Shown one piece after another: positions 42,801 through 51,202 of a DNA stretch of 64,000 nucleotides. Both the position numbers and the translations under genes were made by a program. Numbering within the stretch: the stretch's first letter is position 1; every line of letters begins with the position of its first letter. Source of the stretch: Edaphocola aurantiacus (lineage in GTDB: Bacteria > Bacteroidota > Bacteroidia > Chitinophagales > Chitinophagaceae); NCBI RefSeq assembly GCF_019797745.1, contig NZ_VOSI01000004.1, positions 1 through 64,000 on the forward strand. The letters run 5' to 3'. The notes under the pieces are model-generated. The model had not been told where the DNA came from and made no database searches. It was given only the letters and a program-made list of their open reading frames with translations.

Positions 42801-43344
42801 TATCGCCGATCAGAAGTCAGATCTGGAGCATGCCCGTGATACCCTGCTGGCTACTATCGAAGAGGTGGAGAATACGGCCAATGCCCGTTTCAAAGAAACG
42901 TTTGATAGAGTAAGAGAGAACTTTGTACAGGTGTTCAAAGCCCTGTTTACAGAAGAAGATAATGCAGATCTGCGCCTTACAGATGAGAGCAACCTTGCCG
43001 ATAGCGGGATTGAGATCTATGCGCAGCCTAAAGGTAAACGCCCGAGCACATTAACGCAGTTGTCCGGTGGTGAAAAAACACTGACTTCAACAGCCTTCCT
43101 GTTTGCCATTTACCTGATCAAGCCGGCACCGTTCTGTATCCTGGATGAGGTAGATGCCCCGCTGGATGATGCCAACGTGGGTAAATTCACCCAGATGATC
43201 CGCAAATTCAGCGATAACTCACAGTTTATTATTGTAACACATAATAAGCAAACCATGTCTGCTGTAGATGTGATCTATGGGGTAACGATGCAGGAAGCAG
43301 GTGTAAGCAAGCTGGTTCCGGTCGATTTCAGAAGCTTGAACTAA
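39817..43344 (+). CDS. smc: Chromosome condensation protein SMC
   Basis: A 1175-residue SMC ATPase. It begins KLKSLEIKGFKSFADKTQI with Walker A GPNGCGKS (31-38), runs through long coiled coils with a hinge at about residues 510-680 (GYPESIKFL, LSVVTVDKPF, GAVLINKQGNILKG), and ends with the ABC signature LSGGEKTLTSTAFLFAIY, Walker B FCILDEVDAPLDDANV and the D-loop. It compacts and aligns sister chromosomes with ScpA/ScpB, which are not in the window. Translation starts at GTG 39817: no ATG is available upstream in frame that would keep the standard N terminus. Confidence 0.96.
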   Translation: MKLKSLEIKGFKSFADKTQIILDNPITGIVGPNGCGKSNIIDAIRWVIGEHKIKALRSDNLEDLIFNGSRSRATSGMAEVSLTFENTRNLLPTEFTTVTITRKFYRSGESEYRLNDVACRLKDIHNLFLDTGVSNDSYAIIELGMVDDIIKDKEGSRRRMLEQAAGISIYKTRKKEAKAKLEATQQDVDRIEDLLFEITNNLRTLENQAKKAERYYQIKNEYREVSVELAKASLETFNGQYQELNDQLERESDRKLQVDASLAGDEAEIEANKVKLTQQEHELHGLQKRFNDLLASIRQLEGDKKLAAQRLDHLQDREKNLNEFLSGADAQVAQLKERIDFTTQQLDEEQESLEDLKEQLENLRDTVDDKRHTFDEKKKVLETHRSTFQQNQRRQFDAEKIVAVADTSIANLQRSLQQLLEDKTQRQSQLQAIHTEKKMLEDQLVDQQDALQELIAKQEETKEHIFQSQESLESLRVTSVEETRKLDAKKNEHDLLQSLVNSLEGYPESIKFLNKNKEWGSKAPILSDVFLVNDAYRAALENVLDAYLSYYVVKDIAEAQRAISLLDTHKKGKASFFILDALQTDGKPVQWKQEGLTPALSVVTVDKPFQSLAEHLLRNVYVAEDVVVEDIEVPAGAVLINKQGNILKGAYSLTGGSIGKFEGNKIGRAKNLERLEQEIAALSKSTEALKTSIEQKRSEIAGFNATLNDKAIDQAKVALNQLQNQIYALGNKAEHLEQLDQNSTTRIQDAEQQLEDTRENVSDKQTELDDINDQLQQLLDQIKAAESDFQMVEADFNMASQQYNNQNLQYTRQQSKIENLKQELNFKSNQLKDLATQVENNRVQLKETSQMISDTSGKLHFGDNELYDLLKQKETDEKSLSEKDRLYYELRNSISEHESRISRQRRERDQSDTLLSSIKEKLSEMKLQVAGMKERLHVEFKVDLDEVLEQPRVNELSIDELNAEAEKLKKRLDNIGEINPTAIEAYQEMKVRHDFIADQKSDLEHARDTLLATIEEVENTANARFKETFDRVRENFVQVFKALFTEEDNADLRLTDESNLADSGIEIYAQPKGKRPSTLTQLSGGEKTLTSTAFLFAIYLIKPAPFCILDEVDAPLDDANVGKFTQMIRKFSDNSQFIIVTHNKQTMSAVDVIYGVTMQEAGVSKLVPVDFRSLN

Positions 43345-43367
43345 CAGATCCGAAAATATAAATCATC

Positions 43368-43408
43368 AGCCCCGGTAATGCGCACAACTAAATTCGCTTA
43401 CCGGGGCT
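43368..43408 (+). terminator. Terminator after smc
   Basis: Perfect 11-nt arms (43368-43378 and 43398-43408) around a 19-nt loop, followed by T residues. Confidence 0.85.
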
Positions 43409-43468
43409 TTTGAATACTTGGTTTTCTTAACAATAAATTATATTTTTAGCCGCAAATTCAAAATCAGT

Positions 43469-44107
43469 ATGAAGAAATTTCTAATCACTATATTATGCCT
43501 GGTTGGATGCACTGTAGCTCAGGCACAATTTATGGGTGGCCTTAATGCCGGTTATGCGCATGGCTCTTATTATAAAAAACCTTATTTCGGAGCCGCAGTA
43601 GAATTTGGCTTCCTGCGTACCATCCGTGTGGGTATCAATGCAGATGTGCTCATGCCGAGTACCGAAAAAACAGAAACGCAACTGTTCTATAAAGAGGATA
43701 TGATGCCGGCAGATGAGACCACTACCACAACCTTAAAGTACTTTACGTTCAGCCCGGAGCTGTATGTAAAAAGATATTTCGGTAAAGAACGTGAGTATGC
43801 ATACAACGGTTTTTATATCGGTATGGGCTTCTCTTATAAAATGTTCAAATACAACCAGACCGTAGGTGAGTATAATACCGGTATCTACCAGACCACATTT
43901 AAGAATGCAGAAGAGACCATCAAGCATCCTTTCATAGGATTAATGCTGGGTTATGAATTTGCAGCCGGTCCGGGTAATCTGGGTGTGGAACTGAAAGCAG
44001 ATCTGCCTGCCAATGAGGTGAATGGCTATGCTATCGAAGTGAAATTACCGGCTATGATCAAGCTTGGTGTTACCTATCGCTTCGGTAATTTCATTCCGAA
44101 ATGGTAA
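43469..44107 (+). CDS. Small outer membrane beta-barrel protein
   Basis: A 212-residue exported protein: signal peptide MKKFLITILCLVGCTVAQA, then strands alternating polar and aromatic residues and a typical barrel ending (LPAMIKLGVTYRFGNFIPKW). The GGLNAGYAHGSYY opening, FSPELYVKRYFG and GFYIGMGFSYKMF recall OmpA-like or DUF3575-like barrels. The ATG at 43469 starts the signal peptide, 17 codons inside the longer frame. Function unknown. Confidence 0.8.
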   Translation: MKKFLITILCLVGCTVAQAQFMGGLNAGYAHGSYYKKPYFGAAVEFGFLRTIRVGINADVLMPSTEKTETQLFYKEDMMPADETTTTTLKYFTFSPELYVKRYFGKEREYAYNGFYIGMGFSYKMFKYNQTVGEYNTGIYQTTFKNAEETIKHPFIGLMLGYEFAAGPGNLGVELKADLPANEVNGYAIEVKLPAMIKLGVTYRFGNFIPKW

Positions 44108-44125
44108 TCTTATAAAGCAATAAAT

Positions 44126-44163
44126 TATAAAAACGGGCTGCCAGAAGGCAGCCCGTTTTTATA
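44126..44163 (+). terminator. Terminator after the barrel gene
   Basis: Perfect 17-nt arms (44126-44142 and 44147-44163) with AGAA loop, CGGGCTGCC core and T5. Confidence 0.92.
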
Positions 44164-44223
44164 TAACCAGCATGTGTTTGTATACATGTCTGAGAAAAAA
44201 ATCTTTTTGTGTCATTAATATAT

Positions 44224-44231
44224 TAAATTTG
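44224..44231 (+). promoter_or_regulatory. -7 promoter element of the 44265 gene
   Basis: TAAATTTG, 33 nt before ATG 44265; the longer frame from 44172 would cross it. Confidence 0.5.
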
Positions 44232-44264
44232 ATTATTGTTCTTAATGGTCTGAAAACTAATATT

Positions 44265-46067
44265 ATGATTAAAAGAAGTATACAATTATTGTTCTTGTTG
44301 TGTAGTATCTGTGCGGCAAATTTTGCCTACAGCCAGTATTATATACCTGAAAATAGTGTATGGGCGATGGCTAATTTTGCCGGTGTTGACTTTTCCGGAG
44401 GGCAGCCGGTACCCATTACCTCACAGGTTACCGGTTCTGAGTGTAGTGCCGTGCTAAGTGATGCTAACGGGCACCTGCGTTTTTACACTGATGGAAGTAC
44501 CGTCTGGGATCGTTTGGGCAATGTAATGCCTAATGGCCTGAACATTAATAATACCGGTACCAGCAGCCTTACGACCACTCAGGGCGCACTGATCGTACCA
44601 CACCCGGGCAATCCCAATCAATACTTTGTTTTCTCAATGAGATTATATCTGTATGTAAACCTCGTAGATATGAGCCTGAATAACGGCTATGGCGATATTG
44701 TAACCTCATACCCGCTCAAAGGCGTGATCAACACAGATACTATGGGGGAGAAAATGGTAGCATTAAGAGGTTGTAATAATAATATATGGGTAGTCGTTCG
44801 TGCCAATAATGTGCCGGCATTTTATACATACCAGGTCAATAGTACCGGTCTGGTAACCACTCCGGTCATCAGCACAATCGGCATTGCACCCGCCAATTCC
44901 TATTTCCAGGGGCAAATGGTTGTCTCTCCCGACGGGACAATGCTGGCGACCTGCAGCTCCAGTGCGCAGTCCAGTCTGGAATTATTCAAATTTGATGTTG
45001 CATCGGGTGTCGTATATGATTCAGAGGTCCTGAAAAGCAATGTTTCCAGCTATGGATTGGCTTTCTCTCCTAATGGTCGCAGACTGTATTACAGCGATTT
45101 CAGTAACAATTTTCGTGCACAGCAGTATAATCTGGACAATCATGTAAGCACAGATTTAGGTCCCGCCCGTCTGGGCCAGTTCAAACTGGCTGTGGATGGT
45201 AAAGTGTACTTTCTTGGAGCCCACAATACCAATACGACCAACAGTTACCTGGGGCGTATAGCCAGCCCGGATCTTGCCGGAACAGCTTGTCAGTTTGAAC
45301 AATATGTTCCTTCGCTCGCTTTCCCCAATCCGCCGGTCGGTATTTCCTTACTGGTAGGCTTGCCCAATGAAGTGGTAAAAGTACCTGCAGAAGGCGGATT
45401 TACCCCCGCAAACAGGCTGCTGATGGATACGGTTATCTGTACCAGTACGTTCAACCCGATTGTCTTATCGGCATACCCGGTATTCAATAACTATATCTGG
45501 GATAATGGGACAACCGGCCTGAGCCGGACCGTACAGTCTGCCGGCGCTTACTGGGTGCGTTATAATACTATGTGTGGCCCGAGAACAGATACGTTCAAAA
45601 TAACGGTAAAGCCGGTCGCGCCATTACAGTTACAGTACAATCATCCCGTACTCAGTGCTACACAATCCTATAGCAGCTATCAGTGGTACAAAGCAGGGCA
45701 GGCCATTGCCGGAGCCACCGCAGCAACACTGACCGTGACCGATACCGGCTGGTATAGTCTTAAAGTAGGAGGGGCCGGTAACTGTAGCGACTCTGCAGCT
45801 TATTATGTATCTGGTGTAAACAGCATTGATGATGTTGCCGCAGCAGATGCCATTAAAGTGTATCCTAATCCGGTTAAGGACCAGGTCTCTGTACAAACAG
45901 ATAAGCAGGTAAACTTAGCACTGGTTGATATCAATGGTAAAGTGCTGAAAAGTGCACGAGGCAATACCATGTCTTTGGCAGCATACTCCGCCGGAGTTTA
46001 TTTTATACACATTACCGATGCACGTAGCGGCGCCTTGCTGAAAGTGCATAAAATCACCAAACAATAG
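44265..46067 (+). CDS. Secreted beta-propeller-like T9SS protein
   Basis: A 600-residue exported protein: signal peptide MIKRSIQLLFLLCSICAANFAYS. Residues ~25-380 show repeated blade-like units (WAMANFAGVDFSG, LRFYTDGSTVWDR, GNPNQYFVFSM, MVVSPDGTMLATCSSS, GLAFSPNGRRLYYSDFS, FKLAVDGKVYFLG), as in WD40-like or PD40 propellers seen at the start of gliding-type proteins. An Ig-like region (~410-520) and a T9SS sorting domain (IKVYPNPVKDQVSVQ, LVDINGKVLKS) follow. The binding partner is unknown. Confidence 0.88.
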   Translation: MIKRSIQLLFLLCSICAANFAYSQYYIPENSVWAMANFAGVDFSGGQPVPITSQVTGSECSAVLSDANGHLRFYTDGSTVWDRLGNVMPNGLNINNTGTSSLTTTQGALIVPHPGNPNQYFVFSMRLYLYVNLVDMSLNNGYGDIVTSYPLKGVINTDTMGEKMVALRGCNNNIWVVVRANNVPAFYTYQVNSTGLVTTPVISTIGIAPANSYFQGQMVVSPDGTMLATCSSSAQSSLELFKFDVASGVVYDSEVLKSNVSSYGLAFSPNGRRLYYSDFSNNFRAQQYNLDNHVSTDLGPARLGQFKLAVDGKVYFLGAHNTNTTNSYLGRIASPDLAGTACQFEQYVPSLAFPNPPVGISLLVGLPNEVVKVPAEGGFTPANRLLMDTVICTSTFNPIVLSAYPVFNNYIWDNGTTGLSRTVQSAGAYWVRYNTMCGPRTDTFKITVKPVAPLQLQYNHPVLSATQSYSSYQWYKAGQAIAGATAATLTVTDTGWYSLKVGGAGNCSDSAAYYVSGVNSIDDVAAADAIKVYPNPVKDQVSVQTDKQVNLALVDINGKVLKSARGNTMSLAAYSAGVYFIHITDARSGALLKVHKITKQ

Positions 46068-46074
46068 TCCGCTT

Positions 46075-47235
46075 TTATAAGCCTTTAAAGAACTGAACAA
46101 TCAGCTGAAACAACTGCTCCTGGTGATCCAGGGGCAGTGTGCGGGCCTGGTCATAGATATCATGATAGGCTGCAATACCACCCTGGGTATAGATAAAGAA
46201 TGCAGGTACTCCTTTTTCCGTAAAGAAATAATGATCGCTGTTGGCTGCTTTGCCCCTTGAGTGCACAGCAGTAAACAGTTTTTGTTTTGTATTGATCTCC
46301 TGCAGCTGCGCAAAGGCTTTAGGGAACTCTGTAGCATTGACTACAGTAATGCCCTCCACACCAGTACCGGCAAGGTCTGTGTTGATCAGGAATTTGATCC
46401 GGGACAAAGGCATCAGCGGATGTTCTGTAAAGTATTTAGACCCTTTCAGTCCGATCTCTTCACCCGCAAAGGCAATAAAAACCATAGTGTATTTCTGCGG
46501 ATTACGGGCATAATACTGTGCCAGGTTCAGCAGTAAAGCTACGCCACTGGCATTATCATTAGCCCCGGGAAAATAGACCTGGCTACCCATACCACCCAGG
46601 TGATCGTAGTGAGCCGTCACAACAAGGAAACTGTCCGGGTATTGTGTTCCCTTGATCATCGCACAGACATTCGAGGTTTTAAATTCCGGTATAAACTCCT
46701 GTTCAATATGGAGCTGCACCGTTTGCGGATGTTTGTTTCCCGTAGTGTCCAGCAATTGAATAAGGGTATATTTAGCCACTTCCGGTGCAGGACTCCAGAT
46801 CAGTTTTTTGACCTGTTCGATCACTACAGGAACCCTGGCTTGTGCTACATAAATATTACTGTCTCTCTGTTCCAGTGTAAAAGAGCCTTTATTGGCATGG
46901 CTTTCCGGGCCAACAAGATAATCCCTGCCGGCTACGAGCTCCTGCCCGTCAATACTTACCTTTACTATCCCCGGAAAGGTGTTGACCGGATACGTGAATG
47001 GCTGAAAATAACTTTGCCCGGAAAGCGGTTTAAGCCCGTTTTCTTTAAATACGGCGGCAATATATTGTGCAGCTCTTTCCATACCGTTTTTGATATATCC
47101 CCTTCCGCAGAAGTAAGGACTGCAAAGGGTATCAACCACCGCACGGGAGTAGGCCTTTTGCTGGCTGTATGAAGTTTCCTGTGTGCCCAGGATTAAAGTA
47201 GTGGCTAAAAATAGTATTGCGGTCAATTTTTTCAT
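46075..47235 (-). CDS. M28-family zinc aminopeptidase
   Basis: A 386-residue exported peptidase started at ATG 47235 with signal MKKLTAILFLATTLILGTQETSYS. The M28 zinc ligands are visible: H209 (VVTAHYDHLG), bridging D227 (GANDNASG), E259/E260 (AFAGEEIGLKGS), D287 (LINTDLAG) and the late His in SDHYFF. It probably trims peptides in the periplasm or outside the cell. Its end is 7 bp from the convergent T9SS gene with no clear terminator between, so transcripts may overlap. Confidence 0.93.
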   Translation of the reverse strand: MKKLTAILFLATTLILGTQETSYSQQKAYSRAVVDTLCSPYFCGRGYIKNGMERAAQYIAAVFKENGLKPLSGQSYFQPFTYPVNTFPGIVKVSIDGQELVAGRDYLVGPESHANKGSFTLEQRDSNIYVAQARVPVVIEQVKKLIWSPAPEVAKYTLIQLLDTTGNKHPQTVQLHIEQEFIPEFKTSNVCAMIKGTQYPDSFLVVTAHYDHLGGMGSQVYFPGANDNASGVALLLNLAQYYARNPQKYTMVFIAFAGEEIGLKGSKYFTEHPLMPLSRIKFLINTDLAGTGVEGITVVNATEFPKAFAQLQEINTKQKLFTAVHSRGKAANSDHYFFTEKGVPAFFIYTQGGIAAYHDIYDQARTLPLDHQEQLFQLIVQFFKGL

Positions 47236-47371
47236 AAAAATCACGTTATCCTGATAGAGGCATAAATATAGATAAAGAAACAGATTCTTCATAATAATGG
47301 GACGGATGCGCCTTAAGGAAAAATTACCGGAAGATTTAGCAAATACGCATGCAGGTACAGTACAGTTTTTT

Positions 47372-47379
47372 TACATTTG
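47372..47379 (+). promoter_or_regulatory. -7 promoter element of the batD unit
   Basis: TACATTTG, 31 nt before ATG 47411. Confidence 0.5.
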
Positions 47380-47410
47380 CTAATCCAAAAAGGGAGTATT
47401 AAGATTGAAT

Positions 47411-49252
47411 ATGTATTGGTGTAAATATAAAAGAGTATTTGCGGGTCTTGTGTTGCTGTTGCTCAGCAGTATTAATGCTGTCGCTCAGAGCACCACAGTC
47501 TCTGCACAGGTAAGCAGTAATACTGTAGGGGTGCAGGAGCAATTCCTGCTCACAATTACGGTATCTAACCCTACCGAGCGGTTTACGTTCCTGGAGCCTG
47601 CCCTCAGGGATTTCCGGGTGCTGGATGGGCCAGGAGAAAGTTACAGCAATAATGTAGTGACCATTAACGGGCATACCACCCAGGAAAATATGGTCAGCTA
47701 TACCTATGTGCTGCAACCTTTGAGACAGGGTAACTTTACCATTGGCTCTGCCGGTATTCGTACACAGCGCGGCCAGGAGATAAGGACGAATCCGGTACAT
47801 ATACTGGTCGCCTCTCAAGGCAGCCGCCGGCAGCAGATGCAACAGCAGGCATTTGGAGCAGAGGAGGAGCCACGGCAGGAGCTCCCTTCGGTAGATGTAA
47901 CCGGATTGACAGAAGCACACCTGAAAGACAATATTTTTATCCGTGCAGAAGTAGATAACAAAAACCCTTATCTGGGTCAGCAGATCAATGTGGTGTATAA
48001 ACTATATACCCGCCTGCGTATGTCGCTGTCCCCAACCTCCCTGCCGGTGTTGAACGGCTTCTGGTCTCAGGATCAGCAGAGAGAACCGGATGTGAATCCG
48101 GTGCAGGAAAACTTTAACGGGAAGCGATATAATGTATTTGTGCTGCGGAAAACAGCCTTGTTTCCCCAGCAGAGTGGCCTCCTGCGACTGGATCCGGCCA
48201 AGGCAGAAGGTATGGTAGAAGTGGCTGCTGCGGTTGGTGGTAACCGTTATGTGCCCCAGACCATACAGGCCGAGATTGAAAGCCCCGCTGTAGATATTGA
48301 TGTAAAGCCGCTGCCCGCCGGTAAACCTGCGGATTTCTCGGGTGGTGTAGGGCAGTTTGTCTTATCAGCATCACTCAGCCGCAACAGCATGTCAACTGAT
48401 GATGTGGCCCAACTGGTGTTAACCATAAATGGTAGTGGAAACATAGGACTGATCAATGCCCCGGTACTGAACCTTCCTTCGGGATTGCATACGGCCGATC
48501 CGGAGTCCCGCGATTCTATTTCAGACCTCATGCCGAAACTGCTGGGTTCCAGAAAATTCCTGTATCAGGTCAGTGCCGACAGTGCCGGTAATTATACCAT
48601 AGCCCCTATTCAGATCAGTTATTTTGACATCGGTTCAGGTACTTATAAAACATTGCAGACAGGATCATTTACCCTATCTGTATCGCAGGGTACCAAAACT
48701 GCAGGCAGCCAGGGCAGCGGTGTGGAGCAGATGAAAGATATACATGGACCGGTTAGTGAAATGCCGGCGTTTAAAGATAAGCATACCCTGCTATGGCAAC
48801 AGCCGTACTACTGGTTGCTGTATATAGCAGGACTGATCGGGCTTGGTTTCCTGGCCGTACTGCATCGCCGCAAACAACATAGGGTACAGCACGCAGATGT
48901 CTTTCGCTCCCGGCAGGCCAATAAAGAAGCCTGGAAGCGTCTGGCTGCAGCCAGAAATGCCCTGCAGAATAGCAGCAATACAATATTCTACGAAGAGGTA
49001 TCGAAAGCAATATGGCTATACCTGAGCGATAAACTGGCCTTGCCGATCAGCAGCCTCAGCAAAGAGAATATAGCACAGAAACTGCGTTTTCGTGGTATAG
49101 CAGAGGAGCAGGTACAAAAAACAATTGCCTTGATTACGGAATGTGAAATGGCCCTGTATAGTCCTGAAGGCGGGCAGCAGCAAAGGCAGGCTACGTTAGA
49201 CGAAGCGGGGAACCTGATTGGTATTTATGAAACCTATTTTAAAAAGAAATGA
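47411..49252 (+). CDS. batD: BatD-family aerotolerance membrane protein
   Basis: A 613-residue protein with signal peptide (KRVFAGLVLLLLSSINAVA), a large periplasmic beta-domain region typical of BatD (TTVSAQVSSNTVGVQEQFLLTITV, FRVLDGPGESYSNNVVTING, SYTYVLQPLRQGNFTIGSA), one membrane helix near residue 460 (YYWLLYIAGLIGLGFLAVLHRRK) and a cytoplasmic tail. Bat proteins are linked to oxygen or stress tolerance and occur as batABCDE clusters; here only D and E are present. ATG 47411 is preferred to a TTG two codons before. The stop overlaps the batE start (ATGA). Confidence 0.9.
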   Translation: MYWCKYKRVFAGLVLLLLSSINAVAQSTTVSAQVSSNTVGVQEQFLLTITVSNPTERFTFLEPALRDFRVLDGPGESYSNNVVTINGHTTQENMVSYTYVLQPLRQGNFTIGSAGIRTQRGQEIRTNPVHILVASQGSRRQQMQQQAFGAEEEPRQELPSVDVTGLTEAHLKDNIFIRAEVDNKNPYLGQQINVVYKLYTRLRMSLSPTSLPVLNGFWSQDQQREPDVNPVQENFNGKRYNVFVLRKTALFPQQSGLLRLDPAKAEGMVEVAAAVGGNRYVPQTIQAEIESPAVDIDVKPLPAGKPADFSGGVGQFVLSASLSRNSMSTDDVAQLVLTINGSGNIGLINAPVLNLPSGLHTADPESRDSISDLMPKLLGSRKFLYQVSADSAGNYTIAPIQISYFDIGSGTYKTLQTGSFTLSVSQGTKTAGSQGSGVEQMKDIHGPVSEMPAFKDKHTLLWQQPYYWLLYIAGLIGLGFLAVLHRRKQHRVQHADVFRSRQANKEAWKRLAAARNALQNSSNTIFYEEVSKAIWLYLSDKLALPISSLSKENIAQKLRFRGIAEEQVQKTIALITECEMALYSPEGGQQQRQATLDEAGNLIGIYETYFKKK

Positions 49253-50001
49253 TGAGGAAAGCAATATTATCTGTACTGCTGTTACTGGGCTGTATCGTAG
49301 GATGGGCGCAGGATGAGGCTGCTGTGCAGGACTGGAATGAAGCGACAAGGTCTTACGCAGCACACCAGTACCGTAATGCTGCGGAGCATTATGAAGCCAT
49401 TGTAAAAAAGCATGAGGCCAGTGATGTCGTATATTACAACCTCGGAAATGCGTATTATAAAAACGGTGAACGGGGCAAGGCCGTACTGAACTATAAAAGG
49501 GCTTTGAAACTGAATGCATCAAATAAGCAGGCCAGGGATAATATATCTTTTATCCACAGCAAAACGCCGGGCGCACCGGTTGTATTAAAAGATATCTTTT
49601 TTATGCGCTGGTATCATGCCGTACTGTATAAGATCCCGGCCAATACCTGGGCTATTGCTGCCCTGATCGGCTTCCTGTTGGTACTCTTTGTAATCTATCG
49701 CATGATTACAGGGAAGATCCGCTTTGGCTACCGCTGGTTGAGCCTCAGTACCGTTGTATGGTTACTGATCATCAGCTTTGCCTTTACCGGCTATCGTCAG
49801 GGAAAAGTGAATACCGAAGGGGTAGTACTCTCCTCACAGGCGTTCCTGTATGAATCCGGCGATATGACCAAACCCAGGATGAGTGTGCCGGAAGGCACCG
49901 TACTGAACTTAATCGGTCAGCCCAAAGAAGGAAAGGTGCTGGTGCGCCTGGCAAATGGTACGGAAGGCTGGATTGACCAGGCGGATGTAGAAATTGTCTG
50001 A
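49249..50001 (+). CDS. batE: BatE-family TPR/SH3 membrane protein
   Basis: A 250-residue protein: signal peptide (ILSVLLLLGCIVGWA), two TPR units (EATRSYAAHQYRNAAEHYEAIVKKH and YYNLGNAYYKNGERGKAVLNYKRALKLN), two membrane helices (~125-143 and ~160-178) and a C-terminal SH3-like domain (GVVLSSQAFLYESGD, VPEGTVLNLIGQPKEGKVLVRLANGTEGWID). This matches BatE. It overlaps batD by 4 nt, so translation is coupled. gldC follows after 47 bp. Confidence 0.9.
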   Translation: MMRKAILSVLLLLGCIVGWAQDEAAVQDWNEATRSYAAHQYRNAAEHYEAIVKKHEASDVVYYNLGNAYYKNGERGKAVLNYKRALKLNASNKQARDNISFIHSKTPGAPVVLKDIFFMRWYHAVLYKIPANTWAIAALIGFLLVLFVIYRMITGKIRFGYRWLSLSTVVWLLIISFAFTGYRQGKVNTEGVVLSSQAFLYESGDMTKPRMSVPEGTVLNLIGQPKEGKVLVRLANGTEGWIDQADVEIV

Positions 50002-50048
50002 AAACTGAAAAAAAAATAGCAACTTTGCAGCGCAAAACACAGTAAATT

Positions 50049-50405
50049 ATGAGTAACAACAAACACAGTATCAATATAAATGTAATGTTGGATAATGATA
50101 AAATGCCGGAACATATCGACTGGCATGCATCAGGCACCAACGGAGAACCGAGTCCGGCTAAAGCGATGTTCCTGTCTTTATGGGACGGACAGGAGAAAAC
50201 GGCAATGCGCATTGATTTGTGGACTAAGCGTATGATGGTAGATGAGATGAATGACTTCTTCTTCCAGACAATGATGACGCTGGCCGATACCTTTACCCGT
50301 GCAACGCGCAACGAAGCGCTGGCCACAGAATTCAAAGAATTTGCCCGTAACTTTAAGAAGAAAGCCGACCAGGCCCTGATGGACGACGAGGCTAAGAATA
50401 AGTAA
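50049..50405 (+). CDS. gldC: Gliding motility protein GldC
   Basis: A 118-residue soluble protein matching GldC: INVMLDNDKMPEHIDWHASG, SPAKAMFLSLWDGQEKTAMRIDLWTKRMMVDEMNDFFFQTMMTLADTFTRAT and a charged end. GldC supports gliding motility in flavobacteria but is also kept in non-gliding Bacteroidota, so motility cannot be concluded. It is probably cotranscribed with batDE. Confidence 0.93.
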   Translation: MSNNKHSININVMLDNDKMPEHIDWHASGTNGEPSPAKAMFLSLWDGQEKTAMRIDLWTKRMMVDEMNDFFFQTMMTLADTFTRATRNEALATEFKEFARNFKKKADQALMDDEAKNK

Positions 50406-50410
50406 ATAAT

Positions 50411-50457
50411 TAATGCTGTTGTAATACGACCGAAGGGTTAATATTACAACAGCATTA
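50411..50457. terminator. Bidirectional terminator after gldC
   Basis: Perfect 16-nt arms (50411-50426 and 50442-50457) around a 15-nt loop, followed by T-rich sequence; between gldC and the convergent response-regulator gene. Confidence 0.85.
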
Positions 50458-50479
50458 TTCTTTTTTGGGAGAATGTGCT

Positions 50480-51151
50480 TTATAATTCGTCCAGCTGCAC
50501 AATACCGTTCTGCAGTGCGAACTTAATAATGCCGGCAAGGTTCCGCGCTCCTATACGTTTAGAGATATTACTCCTGTATTGTTCCACCGTTCTCTCTGAT
50601 AAGAACAGGTGATTGCCGATTTCTTTTGTAGTCATCTGTCTGCACAATAGTTTGATCAGTTCCAGTTCCTTTCCGGAAAACTTAGTGTTGGCAATCAGGT
50701 GCTTCATCGCCAGCTCATCATTCGCATCCGAAAAACGGTTAATGATATGGTTGCGGGCCTCCTTGCAGAAATAATCCCTGCCACTCATGAGCAGGTGTAC
50801 ACTTTTAATAAATTCCTCATCATCCTCTTTCTTGATCACATAGCCGTTTACACCAGCCTGCAACATGCGTAGGATCGCATCCGGAGCATAAGAGAAAGAG
50901 TACGCCAGTATCTTGGTTTCGGGTAATTTATATTTCAGTTCTCTTACCAGCAGATCACCCGTCGTATCCGGCAGGGTATAGTCAACGATAACGAGGTCAG
51001 GAAAATGTTGCAGGGCCAGGCTCATACCTGTGGCCCCTTCGTACGCCATATAAAAATGATTATACAGGTCGCCGATAACCAGCTTTATACCATTGGCTAC
51101 CATTTTGTGATCATCGATCACCAGCACTTTATTGTATTTTGAGGGTTCCAT
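50480..51151 (-). CDS. NarL/FixJ-family response regulator
   Basis: A 223-residue regulator: receiver domain with phospho-acceptor D57 (VIVDYTLPDTTG), acidic pair D13/D14 (VIDDHKM) and the YVIKK lysine, then a LuxR-type helix-turn-helix (FSGKELELIKLLCRQMTTKEIGNHLFLSERTVEQYRSNISKRIGARNL). It lies 51 bp downstream of a sensor kinase gene on the same strand, so the two form a two-component pair. Target genes are unknown. Confidence 0.93.
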   Translation of the reverse strand: MEPSKYNKVLVIDDHKMVANGIKLVIGDLYNHFYMAYEGATGMSLALQHFPDLVIVDYTLPDTTGDLLVRELKYKLPETKILAYSFSYAPDAILRMLQAGVNGYVIKKEDDEEFIKSVHLLMSGRDYFCKEARNHIINRFSDANDELAMKHLIANTKFSGKELELIKLLCRQMTTKEIGNHLFLSERTVEQYRSNISKRIGARNLAGIIKFALQNGIVQLDEL

Positions 51152-51202
51152 TGTCTATTGTTTACTGTCCCGGTCATTATCCCCTGCGGAGCTCCGGTCT
51201 GT

